64,000 nucleotides of DNA from Liolophura sinensis (Eukaryota > Mollusca > Polyplacophora > Chitonida > Chitonidae): positions 12,509,504 to 12,573,503 of the forward strand of contig NC_088298.1 of the NCBI RefSeq assembly GCF_032854445.1, written 5' to 3'. A model generated the notes under the pieces. The model was not told where the DNA came from and did no database searches. It was given only the letters and a program-made list of their open reading frames with translations. Numbering within the stretch: the first letter of the stretch is position 1; every line of letters starts with the position of its first letter. Shown here piece after piece: positions 51,641-64,000 of the stretch. The position numbers and the translations under genes are program-made.

Positions 51641-52033
51641 TTTTTGTGGCATCTTTTTATCTAGGTTTGGCCACGGCTGTAAGTCACCGGGCTGGTTCCA
51701 CCGGCCTGTGAACCCCTCCACTGTTTGTGCATTGTTTCTTCAGCCTATGAACCCAACCACTGTCTGTGCCTTGTGTCATTGGTCCAAATATACAACTGCT
51801 GTAACCGCCTCCCGTACACACTTGACAAATTTGTTTGGAATTTCTTTGTGACAAAAATCCTGGTGTCCATGTGGTGACAAGTTCAGCTTAACTTCCACAA
51901 TATCATCCGCGGATATCAAGGTTACATCGTCTGTGCTAATCATCCGGTGACAACATTCAGCGTAACTTGGAAGCGATATCCTCCGCGGTGTCCCCCGGAG
52001 TCGTCCCACAGGAATATGTTGTTACGATGGTTA

Positions 52034-52298
52034 GGGGCCTCCGTGGCTCAGTTGGTTAGCGCGCTAGCGCAGCGTAATGACCCAGGAGTCTCTCACCAAT
52101 GCGGTCGATGTGAGTTCAAGTCCAGCTCATGCTGGCTTCCTCTCCGGCCGTATGTGGGAAGGTCTGTCAGCAACCTGCGGATGGTCGTGGGTTTCCCCCG
52201 GGCTCTGCCCGGTTTCCGCCCACCATAATGCTGGCCGCCGTCGTATGAGTGAAATATTCTTGAGTACCGCGTAAAACACCAATCAATCAATCAATCAA
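52034..52298 (+). mobile_element. Young SINE-1 inserted in the GCNT pseudogene
   Basis: Complete element: box A (TGGCTCAGTTGGTTAGCGCG), box B (GTGAGTTCAAGTCC), central region, and an AATCAATCAATCAATCAA tail. The perfect 12-bp target duplication TTACGATGGTTA lies at 52022-52033 and 52299-52310. It is absent from the paralogous site at 18057, so the insertion came after the duplication. Confidence 0.97.
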
Positions 52299-53694
52299 TT
52301 ACGATGGTTAAGGCGGATCCTTTGGGGTCTTTTGATGATTACTCTGTGTGTTTTTGGTCTCCTCAGTTTATATACTTTAAGCAAGCAACGTCTATATGGA
52401 CTTGCTCTGAGGCAGCCTGCCGAAAGTCGTTCACGCAGTTCATCCCAAATGTTTTAAGTACGCCCAAAACGTTCCAAAGAAATGAGAGGAAAGGCATAAA
52501 TTCCGTCTTACAACCTCAACGTACGAACACAATCAACTGTCTGAAGCTTTTTAAAGGCGACAAAAACGAGACAGCAAAATCTAAGTGGCTGATTAAGTCC
52601 AGACCTTTTAAACCTGTGCCTCATCAAGCATTCATCAATGCAACAAAACGTTGTGATCTTTTTCGTGTTGCTAGGAACTACACCGAGCACGTGTCTGACG
52701 AGGAGGAAAGCTTTCCATTGGCCTTGAGCATTGTTATTTACAAAAGTGTTGAACAATTTGAAAGACTATTTCCTACCCTATACAGGCCAAACAACAATTA
52801 CTGTGTTCATGTGGACAGAAAGGCTTCCAACGCCTTCCATATGGCCATTAAAAGCTTAGCAGACTGTTTTGATAACGTGTTCGTTGCGGCAAAACTAAAT
52901 TAGAAGAAGTCATTTATGTGGGATTCACGCGTTTACAGGCGGACATTAATTGCATGCAAGAATTGCGACAGATTTTCTCTGACTGGAAGTATGTACTGAA
53001 TCTGGCGGGTTCGCAAATGCCTCTGAAAACAAATTTTGAAATGGTACAGATTTTAAAACTCTACAACCGGACTAATCTTGTGGGTAAAAATATGAGATCG
53101 TTAAACCCATTGAAGTGGATAAACAGATACGAAACAGTTGTGACGAAGGAACAGGGACAATATCGTAAAAGGAGACAAATCCAATACCCCTCCGCCGCAC
53201 CACCTCAATATCACCAAAGGAAGTGCTTACGCTGTATTAAGTAGGGCACTGATAGACTATATTTTTACAGATCCAGTTCCACTAGCGTTTTTAGAATGGA
53301 GTAAGTCTACGTACTGTCCCGACGAACAGTTCTGGGCAACACTAAACAACTTAGAACATAATCCAGGTCTGACCACCCCTGGCGGAAGTAAGTCACAGCC
53401 ATTTTTCTTATTTCCCTTTCTGAAAGTCTTGATGTGTTTTTTTCTCGAAATTCGTCGTAACGTGCTGAACTAACCTTTGTTATTTAACAAATTTTACCAA
53501 ATTTTTTTTATATGATAATGCAAAAAATACAAATCAACAGGAAGATCCAAGAAAAGTTAATTGTGGAAATCTGGTGAAATCTGCATGGTGAGAATAATGC
53601 TCGAGGAGCTTATTCTTTTCCAGGTGAATGGAATTTTGGGAAGTATTAAGGCAAATTGCTGAACAATATACAATACACATCTACACATAAATGT

Positions 53695-53905
53695 TTATTT
53701 ATTGATTTATTGATATATTGATGATTTATTTAGTTATTTATTTCACTAGTGTTTTACGCCGTACTCAAGAATATTTCACTTATACGACGGCAGCCAGAAT
53801 TATGGTGGGAGGAAACCGGGCAGAGCCGGGTGAAAACCCACCACCATCCGCAGGTTACTGAAAGACCTTCCCACATACGGCCGGAGAGGAAGCCAACATA
53901 AACAT
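53695..53905 (-). mobile_element. SINE-1 in the pseudogene intron, paralogue of 19.5 kb
   Basis: Same truncated element in the same position and orientation, differing by a few bases. Confidence 0.88.
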
Positions 53906-56399
53906 GTATAAATGTATACCCTACACGTGCAATTCTCTACGTATAAGGATACATACATACATTAATACAGATGCTAAACAGTAAAGAAACGTGGGAGCAC
54001 AAGGCATCCCTTATTTTAAATACACTTCAACCCGTTTTGCATACAAATGAGGAATGTCATAATAAGACAAAATTGCGGTTTCATGCTCCACCATACGCTT
54101 ATGTAACGGTTTTATATCACACCGTTTATACTGCCGTGATCCTTCTTACTTGTCTTTTGCTGTCAGTCATTAAGGAAACTTTTATTTAATTGGATACTTG
54201 GATACTTCAAGGAACGATGGGTTGTTTGGTGTCTGACTCCTTACTTAACAATGTTGGCTTTATACTTGACGGCGGTCAAGTTTAGGGACAGAGGACACTG
54301 AAGTCCCCGAGTTGGATGTATCAAGCTAAAGCGCGGTGTAGTGGATTGGCCTTTGTCTGGAGAGAAAAATGTACCCTGCAGCCTAAAGGACATTTTGTGT
54401 GAATAAATTTCAACAACTGGGTTTGTTCAACACATTGAATTCTCACCATTTTCGACAGTATTGCAGTCAAGAAGGCAGTCGGCTTTTGTTAGTAGATTAA
54501 AGTGAACTGCCGAGAGTAAACCATGGGTCTTTGATCAAAAATAAAGCTCATGCGTGATATAGCGGTGGAGGAAAAACTAATGTACAGCCATTAAGCAACC
54601 CCACCAGCATTTACCTGTTGGCGGAAAGGCACGTAATTCTGGCTATACAAAAGACAAAAACAGAATGACAGAAAACAGAATACTGATACTGATTTACAGC
54701 AATATTTTATTATACACATAATAAAGATGCACCCCAAAAAATGATGATAAGTTAAACTGGAAACAACAAATGTCGTTCAATAGAGCCTAAAGCTCGTATA
54801 ATCGCCGTTTGGGAGTGGAAAATCTCCCGAAGCTGTGAAACTGCACATGAAGGCAGAACTCTTCGCACTTCCTTCGCACTGCACAGGATGTACAATAGTT
54901 AACAGTATGTGAGCGACGTTATCTGATGTTTTATTGTAAGCTGAGAGTGACTTCCCTTTGTATTATTTGCCGTGAGCTATAGAGGCGCTAGGAGTACTCG
55001 ATTGCTGTGTAACACCAGACCTGTCCAGTCTTACTGGGGATAGCGGTTACCCAAACCCTACGGCTAAACACAAATGATAAAGTATAAATGACAGCAATTA
55101 AAGACACAGATATTATAAACATACAAACTTGCGTTCAACAAACTGTTTTTTTCCACATTTGTTTCACTCTCGGCGTCATGCTGTTCGAACTGATACGGCA
55201 GAATATCCATTTTCTTGTCAAATAAAATCCACATTTTGCTTGCACTGCAAACCTAAGATATTTCTTCCACGTAATGCATAAAACACTCTGCGCCAGAGCA
55301 GACTGTACGGCTAGAATCGCTGTTTGAACCAGGTCTTGTCTCTTGTTGTGTCAATGAGATCCTCCATTTTGAAAGTGTTTGATTACTGCGATGACGTCAC
55401 AGCTCTGCTTGGTGTTTGTAAAGTTCAAATATGGGTGCCAATTACTCTGGTTGTTAATACACTCAGTAAGAATATTTACTTTTATATAGCATTTAGCACA
55501 TGGAATGTACGTTCCCAGTGTTTTGTTAAAGAAATAATTGGTGTTTTGGATGACCTTTCATCAGACTTCATCAGATCGCAGGCAGTAAGCGGTACTTTCC
55601 ACCCGTGGTCGACGGGGATCTCGCGAGAGCCATGCACGGGTTTACGGGAAGGAGTCACTTCACACTGCAGGTCTCGGCTTGAACCGAATGTACTTAAGTT
55701 ATGAAATGATATCATATAGTGTAACTCATAAATTTTTCAGTCTATCTTATGAGTGTATAAGTAACCGATGAATCATATAGGAATGATAAATAATTAATAC
55801 CGATAACCAAAAATCATCAAAAAGTGATAGGCCTTCCCGCAATCTGTTAGCCTTTCTCGCAAATTTCCATAGATCTCTTGAGATTTCTGCATAAGTCTAA
55901 TACCGCTTTTTTGGCCTTAGCCTTACACAGGACTGAATTCTTGGTTCCATGCGCTCACCAAACAAATGTTGTATAATCAAGCGGTCATCTTGGCTTGTCT
56001 GAAACATGTTGTTTACAACGAGACTAATTTGTTCTGTAGATTTTGTAAAATAAAGTTGTTGTTTCTCGTTACAGACCCGTGTCCTGGTATTAGTTACATG
56101 CAGAGAGCCGTTCTGTGGTACTCTCCTGACTGCCATGGTAAGAATGTGCGCTCTGTATGCGTGTTTGGAACGGGTGATCTCCCCTGGATTATTCAGCGTC
56201 CGGAGTTTGTGGTCAACAAGTTTGATCTGAGTGTAGACTACATAGCTTATCAGTGCGTGGAAGAACTGCTCCGAGTTCGAGCCACACACAGCGCCCCCTG
56301 GGACATCGAACATCATAAACATTACATCGATTCTCACAGTGGTAAGAGCTGCCCACTATCGTGACAGGCATGATTACACTGTAGATGACTGGAATAAGC

Positions 56400-57140
56400 A
56401 GGGTGAACAAACGGCCGTGTACAAACGGGTTGATATGTTACAAAAACTGCAATGTGTTCATACCCGAAATAATGTCCCATTTGAATACTGGGCAATTCTA
56501 GTCACTTTGACTGAGACTGAGGCTAATACATTGTATTACTGTGTTATCAGACATTACATTTGTTAGATGGTGTCTTAATTTTATTTACTCGAGTAAAACT
56601 TTTTATTTTAATCTGTGGGCAACTATTAAATGGTTAAATAAGCAAAACTGATGATGAATAAGATCTGGTGTACAAACGGCCATGTACAAACGGGTTGATA
56701 TGTTACAAAAATTGCAATGTGTTCATACCCGAAATAATGTGCTATTTGAATACGTAGTCACTTTGACTGAGTACATTGTATTTTATGTACTCGAATAAAA
56801 CTTTTCATCCTAATCTGTGGGCAACTATTAAATGGTTAAATAAACAAAACTGATGATGAATAAGGTCTGGTTTACAAACGGCCGTGTACAAGAGGGTTGA
56901 TATGTTACAAAAATTGCAATGTGTTCATACCCGAAGTAATGTGCTATTTGAATACTGGACAATTTTAGTCACTTTGACTGAGACTGAGGCTAATACATTG
57001 TATTACTGTGTTATCAGACATTACATTTGTTACATCTTGTCTGAAATTTATTTACTCGAGTAAAACTTTTCATTTTAATCTGTGGGCAACAAGTAAATGG
57101 TTAAATAGGCAGAAGCGATGATGAATAAGGTCTGGTGTTA
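56400..57140. repeat. About 265-bp tandem repeat, 3 units
   Basis: Anchors GTACAAACGG or GTACAAGAGG at about 56419, 56684 and 56885. One unit fewer than at 22.2 kb. TTTACTCGAGTAAA occurs in two units. Confidence 0.9.
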
Positions 57141-57704
57141 TAAATTAAACAAACTTCATTTTTGATCATTTTATCGTTTTTCTGATCTTAGGCAGACTAT
57201 GGAAACACAATGGCAGACCATGGAAACACTAACATGAAGCCTACATGAAGACTACTCACATGAAGACTACTCATATGAAGCCTAGTCACATGAAACAGTT
57301 CGATTTATTTTCATGGAATGTTTACATGCCTTTTAAACATCGGATTATCCGGTGGTCTGTTCAAACTCAGTGGGTATCAATGGCGTCACATCCCCGTCCT
57401 TTGTTTGAGCAAGTATTTCCAGAAGCCTACCAAATGGTGTGTATCATGCGGCAAAAACCTAATGTCAGTGGTTACAATATTGTGTCATAAAAGGCGACCG
57501 TAGATTTCAATTTTTCAAATGCATTGATGGAATAATCCTAAAGAAAAAACGAATCGAACTATTTCGTCGGAGAGTGTATAATAGTCTTTCAACAGTAATA
57601 TATTTTATGTTAGCTATATTTTATTCACCTTTAATTGATTTGTTCGACCGAGACTAAAATCGAAAATAACGCCAAAAAGATTTTGTCTATATACCACTCT
57701 TGGC

Positions 57705-59312
57705 CAGGCGGAAGGCTGTATGACGGAAGGCTGTATGACAGAAGTTTTTTGACGGAAGACTTTATGATGGAGGGCTGTATGGCGGAAGACTGTATGACAG
57801 AAGACTGTATGATGAAGGATGGTTTGATGGAAGGCTGTATGACGGAAGACTGTACGAGAGAAAACTATTTGACGGAAGACTGCATGGTGGAAGGCTGTGT
57901 GTTGGAGGTCTGTATGACGGAAGACTGTATAACAGAAGACTGTTTGACGGAAGGCTGCATGACAGAAAGCTGTATGACAGAGGATTGTATAACAGAAGGC
58001 TGTATAACGGAAGGCTGTATGACAGAAGACGGTATGACGGAAGGCTGCATGACAGAAGGCTGTATAACGGAAGGCTGTATGACGGAAGACGGTATGACGG
58101 AATGCTGTGTGATGGAGGGCTGCATGACGGAAGGCTGTATGACAGAAGACGGTATGACGGAAGGCTGTATGACAGAAGACTGTATGAAGGCTGCATGATG
58201 GAAGGCTGTATGACAGATAGTTGTATAACGGAAGGGGACATAACGGAAGGTTGTATGACGGAAGACTGTGTGATGGAGGGCTGCATGACGGAAGGCTGCG
58301 TGATAGAAGACTGTATGATGGAGGGCTGTATAACAGAAGGCTGTATGACAGACGACTGCATGATGGAGGGCTGTATAATGGAGGGCTGTATGACAGAAGA
58401 CTGTATGATGGAAGGCTGTATGACAGAAGACTTTATGACGAAGGACTTCATGACGGAAGGCTGAATGACAGATGGGTCTATAACAGAACGCTGTATGATG
58501 GAAGGTTGTGTGATGGAGGGCTGTATGATGGAGGACTGTATGACAGAAGGCTGTATGATAAAGGGCTCTATGACGGAGGGCTGCATGACAGAAGGGTGTA
58601 TGACAGAAGACAATGACGGAAGGCTGTATGATGGAAGGCTGTATGACAGAAGACTGTTTGGCGGAAGGCTGACGGAAGGCTGTGTGACGGAAGGCTGTAT
58701 GATGGCAGGCTATGTAACGGTAGGATGTATTACGGAAGACTGTATGACGGATGGCGTGTGATGGAGGGCTGTATGACGGAAGACTCTATGACGGAGGGCT
58801 GTATGACAGAAGACTCTATGACGAAAGGCTGTATGATGGAAGGCTGTATGATGGAAGGGTGTATGACAGAAGACTATGACGGAAGGCTGTATGATGGAAG
58901 GCTGTATGACAGAAGACTGTTTGGCGGAAGGCTGAAGGAAGGCTGTGTGACGGAAGGCTGTATGATGGCAGGCTATGTAACGGTAGGATGTATTACGGAA
59001 GACTGTATGACGGATGGCGTGTGATGGAGGGCTGTATGACAGAAGACTCTATGACGAAAGGCTGTATGATGGAAGGCTATGTAACGGTAGGATGTATTAC
59101 AGAAGGCTGTATGACGGAAGACTGTATGACGGAAGGCTGTGTGATGGAGGGCTGTATGACAGAAGACTTTATAATGGAGGGCTGTATGACGGAAGGCTGA
59201 CGGAAGGCTGTATGACGGAAGGCTTTATGATGGCATATATGTAACGGTAGGATGTATTACGGAAGACTGTATGATGGAAGGCTGTAATGACGGTAGGATT
59301 TATTACGGAATG
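57705..59312. repeat. 15-bp minisatellite, copy 3
   Basis: Same GGCTGTATGACGGAA/GACTGTATGACAGAA array as 23.8 kb but with a different order of variants. It includes a nearly exact internal duplication of about 260 bp (around 58620-58770 and 58880-59030). Confidence 0.9.
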
Positions 59313-59847
59313 TACTCACCAATTATACCCCAATTTATATACTGATTGATTGCTGTTTAAATCCATACACAAGGAATGTCCGCTTATATGCGAGGCCACG
59401 GTCAGGTTAATGGAAAAAGGAAACCGGAGAGTCCGGAGTAAACCACAAACCTTTGACTAATACACGTGGAAAAAGTGGCGGGGGAAACAGTGGCACCGCT
59501 ATTCAAACAAGCAATTTGAATATTCAAGGGCCTGATAGACGACGCGATCTGGCATAACAACAATCTGAGCCAGAGAACGTATTGTCTAATCGTGAGTCTC
59601 CATCATTCTGGTCTGGTAATATGTCAATAGTTATGGGCTGTTGTGGTGAAATAATGGTGTCGTGAAAGACGTTATCCTCATCGTATCATGGTGCTTTTTC
59701 ATCGTATCATTTAGACATAAGCAGTTTTTTGTATATATAAACATTAAGAACATTGGTCTGAAGTAGACATATTTCAGGAAGCCTTACCCTTAAGTACAGA
59801 CATGACAGTCATACTTGTCACTATGTTCTTGAATAAAACATGGGTGA

Positions 59848-60055
59848 TTTATTTATTTATTTATTTGATTTGGTGTTTTACGCCGTACTCAAGAATATTT
59901 CACTAATGCGATGGCAGTCAGCATTATGGTGGGAGGAAACTGGGCAGAGCCCAGGGGAAACCCACGACCATCCGTAGGTTGCTGTCAAACCTTCCGACGC
60001 ACGGCCGGAGAGGAAGCCAGCATAAGCTGAACTCACACCGACCGCAAAAAGTGTC
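59848..60055 (-). mobile_element. SINE-1, paralogue of 25.9 kb
   Basis: Same head-truncated element and flanks. After it about 60 bp present at 26.05-26.12 kb are missing. Confidence 0.85.
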
Positions 60056-60329
60056 ATTACTTCCGATTAGCTAAGAACTCTCTATGTTTCTAAAATATCA
60101 AATGCATGTTTAGGGTTGATAGGCTGAAAACTGAAAACAACTTGCAAAACTATGCACGGAGTAGAATTTGATTTGATTGACGTGAAATAGTACAATTAGG
60201 ATATGGTCGTCTGGGTTCGATTTACATTTAAGCTCCATGAGTACATGATTGATGTTTACGGCCACTTTCCTAAGAACCTGTGAACTGCTTGATATTTAGG
60301 AACAGAAATATGCTTAGGAAATAATACTT

Positions 60330-61565
60330 CAGTAGAATTAGGATAATGACACTTCAGTACACTTAGGATGATGACACTTCAGTGCACATAGGATGATGAC
60401 ACTTTAGTGCACTTAGGATGATGACACTTCAGTGCACTTAGGATGATGACACTTTAGAACACTTAGGATGATGACACTTCAGTAGATTGGCATAAGGATG
60501 ATACATGTATGTCCGTAGAGTTAGGGGGTGCGACTTTAGTAGACTTAGGGGTGATACATGTATGTCAGTAGACTTAGGTTGTGCCACTTTAGTAGACTTA
60601 TGGGTGATACGTGTATGTCAGTAGACTTAGGGGGTGCCACTTTTGTAGACTTAGGGGTGATACATGTATGTCCGTAGACTTAGGGCCTGCGACTTTAGTA
60701 GACTTATGGGTGATACATGTATGTCTGTAGACTTAGTGGGTGATACATGTATGTCTGTAGACTTAGTGTGTGCCAGTTTAGTAGACTTATGGGTGATACA
60801 TGTATGTCTGTAGACTTAGTGTGTGCCAGTTTAGTAGACTTATGGGTGATACATGTATGTCAGTAGACTTAGTGTGTGCCAGTTTAGTAGACTTATGGGT
60901 GATACATGTATGTCAGTAGACTTAGTGTGTGCCAGTTTAGTAGACTTATGGGTGATACATGTATGTCTGTAGACTTAGTGTGTGCCAGTTTAGTAGACTT
61001 ATGGATGATACATGTATATCAGTAGACTTAGTGTGTGCCAGTTTAGTAGACTTATGGGTGATACATGTATGTCTGTAGACTTAGTGTGTGCCAGTTTAGT
61101 AGACTTATGGGTGATACATGTATGTCAGTAGACTTAGTGTGTGCCAGTTTAGTAGACTTATGGGTGATACATGTATGTCAGTAGACTTAGTGTGTGCCAG
61201 TTTAGTAGACTTATGGGTGATACATGTATATCAGTAGACTTAGTGTGTGCCAGTTTAGCAGACTTATGGGTGATACATGTATGTCTGTAGACTTAGTGTG
61301 TGCCAGTTTAGTAGACTTATTGGTGATACATGTATGTCAGTAGACTTAGTGTGTGCCAGTTTAGTAGACTTATGGGTGATACATGTATGTCAGTAGACTT
61401 AGTGTGTGCCAGTTTAGTAGACTTATGGGTGATACATGTATGTCAGTAGACTTAGTGTGTGCCAGTTTAGTAGACTTATGGGTGATACATGTATGTCAGT
61501 AGACTTAGTGTGTGCCAGTTTAGTAGACTTATGGGTGATACATGTATGTCAGTAGACTTAGGACA
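60330..61565. repeat. 53-bp minisatellite, copy 3 (expanded)
   Basis: Same unit as copy 1, with more of the homogenised form (about 17 or more against about 9). Each unit carries ATACATGTAT. Confidence 0.93.
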
Positions 61566-61639
61566 ATTAAGCAGATACAGGCATATCGAAGTGGAAAAAA
61601 GAGGAAAAAAGACTGTTAAGTTATAAAGATTGAAATGGC

Positions 61640-61815
61640 TTTAGTTTGAGTGAGTGAATGAGTGAGTGAGTGCTTGGGGTTTAACGTCGTGTTTAACAAT
61701 TCATATGACGACAAACGAACCCTTAGCGTGTATGTGATGTACCTCCTTTTTGCAGGACAAATTGCCACCCTTCTTTTATCTAGTGCTGCTTCACTCAGAC
61801 GACTTATCGAAGGTA
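61640..61815 (-). mobile_element. SINE-2 3' fragment, paralogue of 27.3 kb
   Basis: GAGTGAGTGAG, TTGGGGTTTAACGTCGTG and CTAGTGCTGCTTCACTCAGA in the same place between arrays. Confidence 0.7.
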
Positions 61816-61854
61816 AGTAAGTCGCTTCTATTTTCGTTACCTTTAGTCAGAAAC

Positions 61855-64000
61855 TTGTTCGACAGCTTTATATACCAGCGGTCACTCTCCTTTATGGAGA
61901 CCCTCATATACCACAGATAAAATATTGACTTGTTCGACAGCTTTGTATATCAGCCGTCACTCTCCTTTAAGGAGAACCTCATATACCAAAGATAAAATAA
62001 TGACTTGTTCGACAACTTTATATACCAGAGATCACCCTCTTTTATAGAGACCCTCATATACCACGGATAAAATAATGGGTTGTTCGACAGCTTTATATAG
62101 TAGCGATCACTCTCCTTTATGAGACCCTCATATACCACGGATAAAATAATGACTTGTTCCACAGCTTTATATACCAGCGATCTCTCTCCTTTATGGAGAC
62201 CCTCATATACCACGGAAAAAATAATGACGTGTTCCACAGTTTTATATACCAGCGATCACCCTCCTTTATGGAGACCCTCATATACCACGGATAAAATAAT
62301 GACTTGTCCGACAGCTTTATATACCAGCGATCAACCTCCTTTTTGGTTACCTCATATACCACGGATAAAATAATGACTTGTTCGACAGCTTTATACACCA
62401 GCGATCACTCTACTTTTTGGTGACCTCATATACCACGGATAAAATAATGACTCGTTCGACAGCTTTATACACCAGCGATCACCCTCTTTTATGGAGACCC
62501 TCATATACCACGGATAAAATATTGGCTTGTTCGACAGCTTTATATTCCAGCGGTCACTCTCCTTTATGGAGACCCTCATATACCACGGATAAAATAATGG
62601 CTTGTTCGACAGCTTTATACACCAGCGATTAATCTCCTTTATGGAGACCCTCATAGACCACGGATAAAATAATGGCTTGTTCGACAGCTTTATATACCAG
62701 CGATTACTCTCCTCTATATAGACCCTCATATACCACGGATAAAATAATGACTTGTTCGACAACTTTATATACCAGCGATCACTCTCCTTTCAGGAGATCC
62801 TCATATACCACGGATTAAATAATGTCTTGTTCGACAGCTTTATATACCAGCGATCACTCTCCTTTATTAAGACCCTAATATACCACGGATAAAATAATGA
62901 CTTGTTCGACAGCTTTATATACCAGCCGTCACTCTCCTTTATGGAGATCCTTATATACCACGGATAAAATAATGACTTGTTCGACAATTTTATATATTAG
63001 TGATCACTCTCCTGTATGGAGACCCTCACATACCACGGATAAAATAATGACTTGCTCGACAACTTTATATATTAGTGATCACTCTCCTGTATGGAGACCC
63101 TCATATACCAGGGATAAAATAATGACTTGTTCGACAACTTTATATATTAGTGATCACTCTCCTTTATGAGACCCTCATATACCAGGGATAAAATAATGAC
63201 TTGTTCGACAGCTTTATATACCTGCGATCACTCTCCTTTATGGGGTCCCTCATATACCACGGATAAAATAATGACTTGTCCGACAGCTTTATATACCAGC
63301 GATCAACCTCCGTTTTGGTTACGTCATATACCACAAAAAAATAATGACTTGTTCGACAGCTTTATACACCAGCGATCACTCTCCTTTTCGGTGAATTCAT
63401 ATACCACGGATAAAATAATGACTTGTTCCACAGCTTTATATAACAGCGATCACCCTCTTTTATGGAGACCCTCATATACCACGGATAAAATATTGCCTTG
63501 TTCGACAGCTTTATATTCCAGCGGTCACCCTCCTTTATGGAGACCCTCATATAGCACGGATAAAATAATGACTTGTTCGACAGCTTTATATACCAGCGAT
63601 TACTCTCCTTTATGGAGACCCTCTTAAACCACGGATAAAATAATGGCTTGTTCGACAGCTTTATATACCAGCGATCACTCTCGTCTATATAGACCCTCAT
63701 ATACCACGGATAAAATAATGACTTGTTCGATAGCTTTATATACCAGCGATCACTCTCCTTTATGGAGACCCTCATATACCACGGATAAAATAATGACTTG
63801 TTCGACAGCTTTATATACCAGCGATGACTCTCCTTTATAGAGACTCTCATATACCCCGGATATAATAATGTCTTGTTCGACAGCTTTATATATCAGCGAT
63901 CACCCTCCTTTACGGAGATCCTCATATTCCATGGATAAAATAATGGCTTGTTCGACTGCTTTATATACCAGCGATCTCTCTCCTTTATGAAGACCCTCAT
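61855..64000. repeat. 75-bp satellite, copy 3 (continues past window)
   Basis: About 28 units up to the window end, same unit as at 27.5 kb, with a different order of variants after the first several units. Confidence 0.94.

Larger units (their letters stand above)
51947..56364 (+). pseudogene. GCNT-family glycosyltransferase pseudogene
   Basis: Paralogue of the 17984 gene, with exon 1 homology 51947-53387 and exon 2 at 56075-56364, both splice sites kept. Damage seen by comparison: a 265-bp SINE inserted after the codon TTA just before the membrane anchor (52034); a deletion of about 28 nt near 52415; a 5-nt insertion near 52898 that causes an in-frame stop; and a 1-nt insertion near 53160. 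The residue before the PDE motif is Cys instead of Ser. Exon 2 is intact and nearly identical, so inactivation looks recent. It could still be transcribed. Confidence 0.9.
51765..64000. repeat. Large duplicated segment, copy 3 (runs off window)
   Basis: Homologous to 17.8-30 kb in the same order and orientation: GCNT exon 1, intron with SINE-1, exon 2, 265-bp array, 15-bp array, SINE-1, 53-bp array, SINE-2, 75-bp array. The left boundary is near CCTTGTGTCATTGG (51770). Confidence 0.92.

Overview
This window is eukaryotic, AT-rich and repeat-dense. It has GT-AG introns, RNA polymerase III-type (tRNA-headed) SINEs, Tc1/mariner and hAT transposon remains, long microsatellites, and a Golgi-type glycosyltransferase gene. 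The mix fits a marine lophotrochozoan, most likely a mollusc. That assignment is inference; no species-diagnostic gene is present.

Layout. 1-17.8 kb is gene-poor: a possible solo LTR, a decayed hAT (ZMYM1/DUF4371-like) transposase, SINE fragments, a 320-bp segment present twice (11.0 and 12.6 kb), and two small minisatellites. 17.8-35.5 kb is the first copy of a large duplicated segment. It holds an apparently intact two-exon Core-2/I-branching beta-1,6-N-acetylglucosaminyltransferase (GCNT-family) gene, followed by arrays with periods of about 265, 15, 53 and 75 bp, and a unique-looking 1.9-kb end that may be a promoter and 5' exon. 35.5-45.5 kb is single-copy and holds a four-exon gene, assembled here from splice signals, for an unrecognised 217-residue type II membrane or secreted precursor with a cysteine-rich C-terminus and two dibasic RxKR sites. 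45.5-48.3 kb is a contracted second copy of the 26.4-35.5 kb part. 49.4-51.6 kb is a chimeric Tc1/mariner element made from two different transposases. 51.8-64.0 kb is a third copy, homologous to 17.8-30 kb, whose GCNT gene is a pseudogene (SINE insertion with target-site duplication plus several indels). It runs off the window end inside the 75-bp array.

How it fits together. The window looks like a tandemly duplicated GCNT locus in which one gene copy survived and one died, while the satellites between them expanded or contracted strongly (the 75-bp array has about 82 units in copy 1 and about 4.5 in copy 2). The 15- and 75-bp arrays have periods divisible by three and so make long ORFs on both strands; I read these as satellite DNA, not genes. 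The best candidates for new biology are the cysteine-rich precursor gene, the 75-bp array with a TATA-like motif in nearly every unit on the minus strand, and the short palindromes embedded in several arrays.
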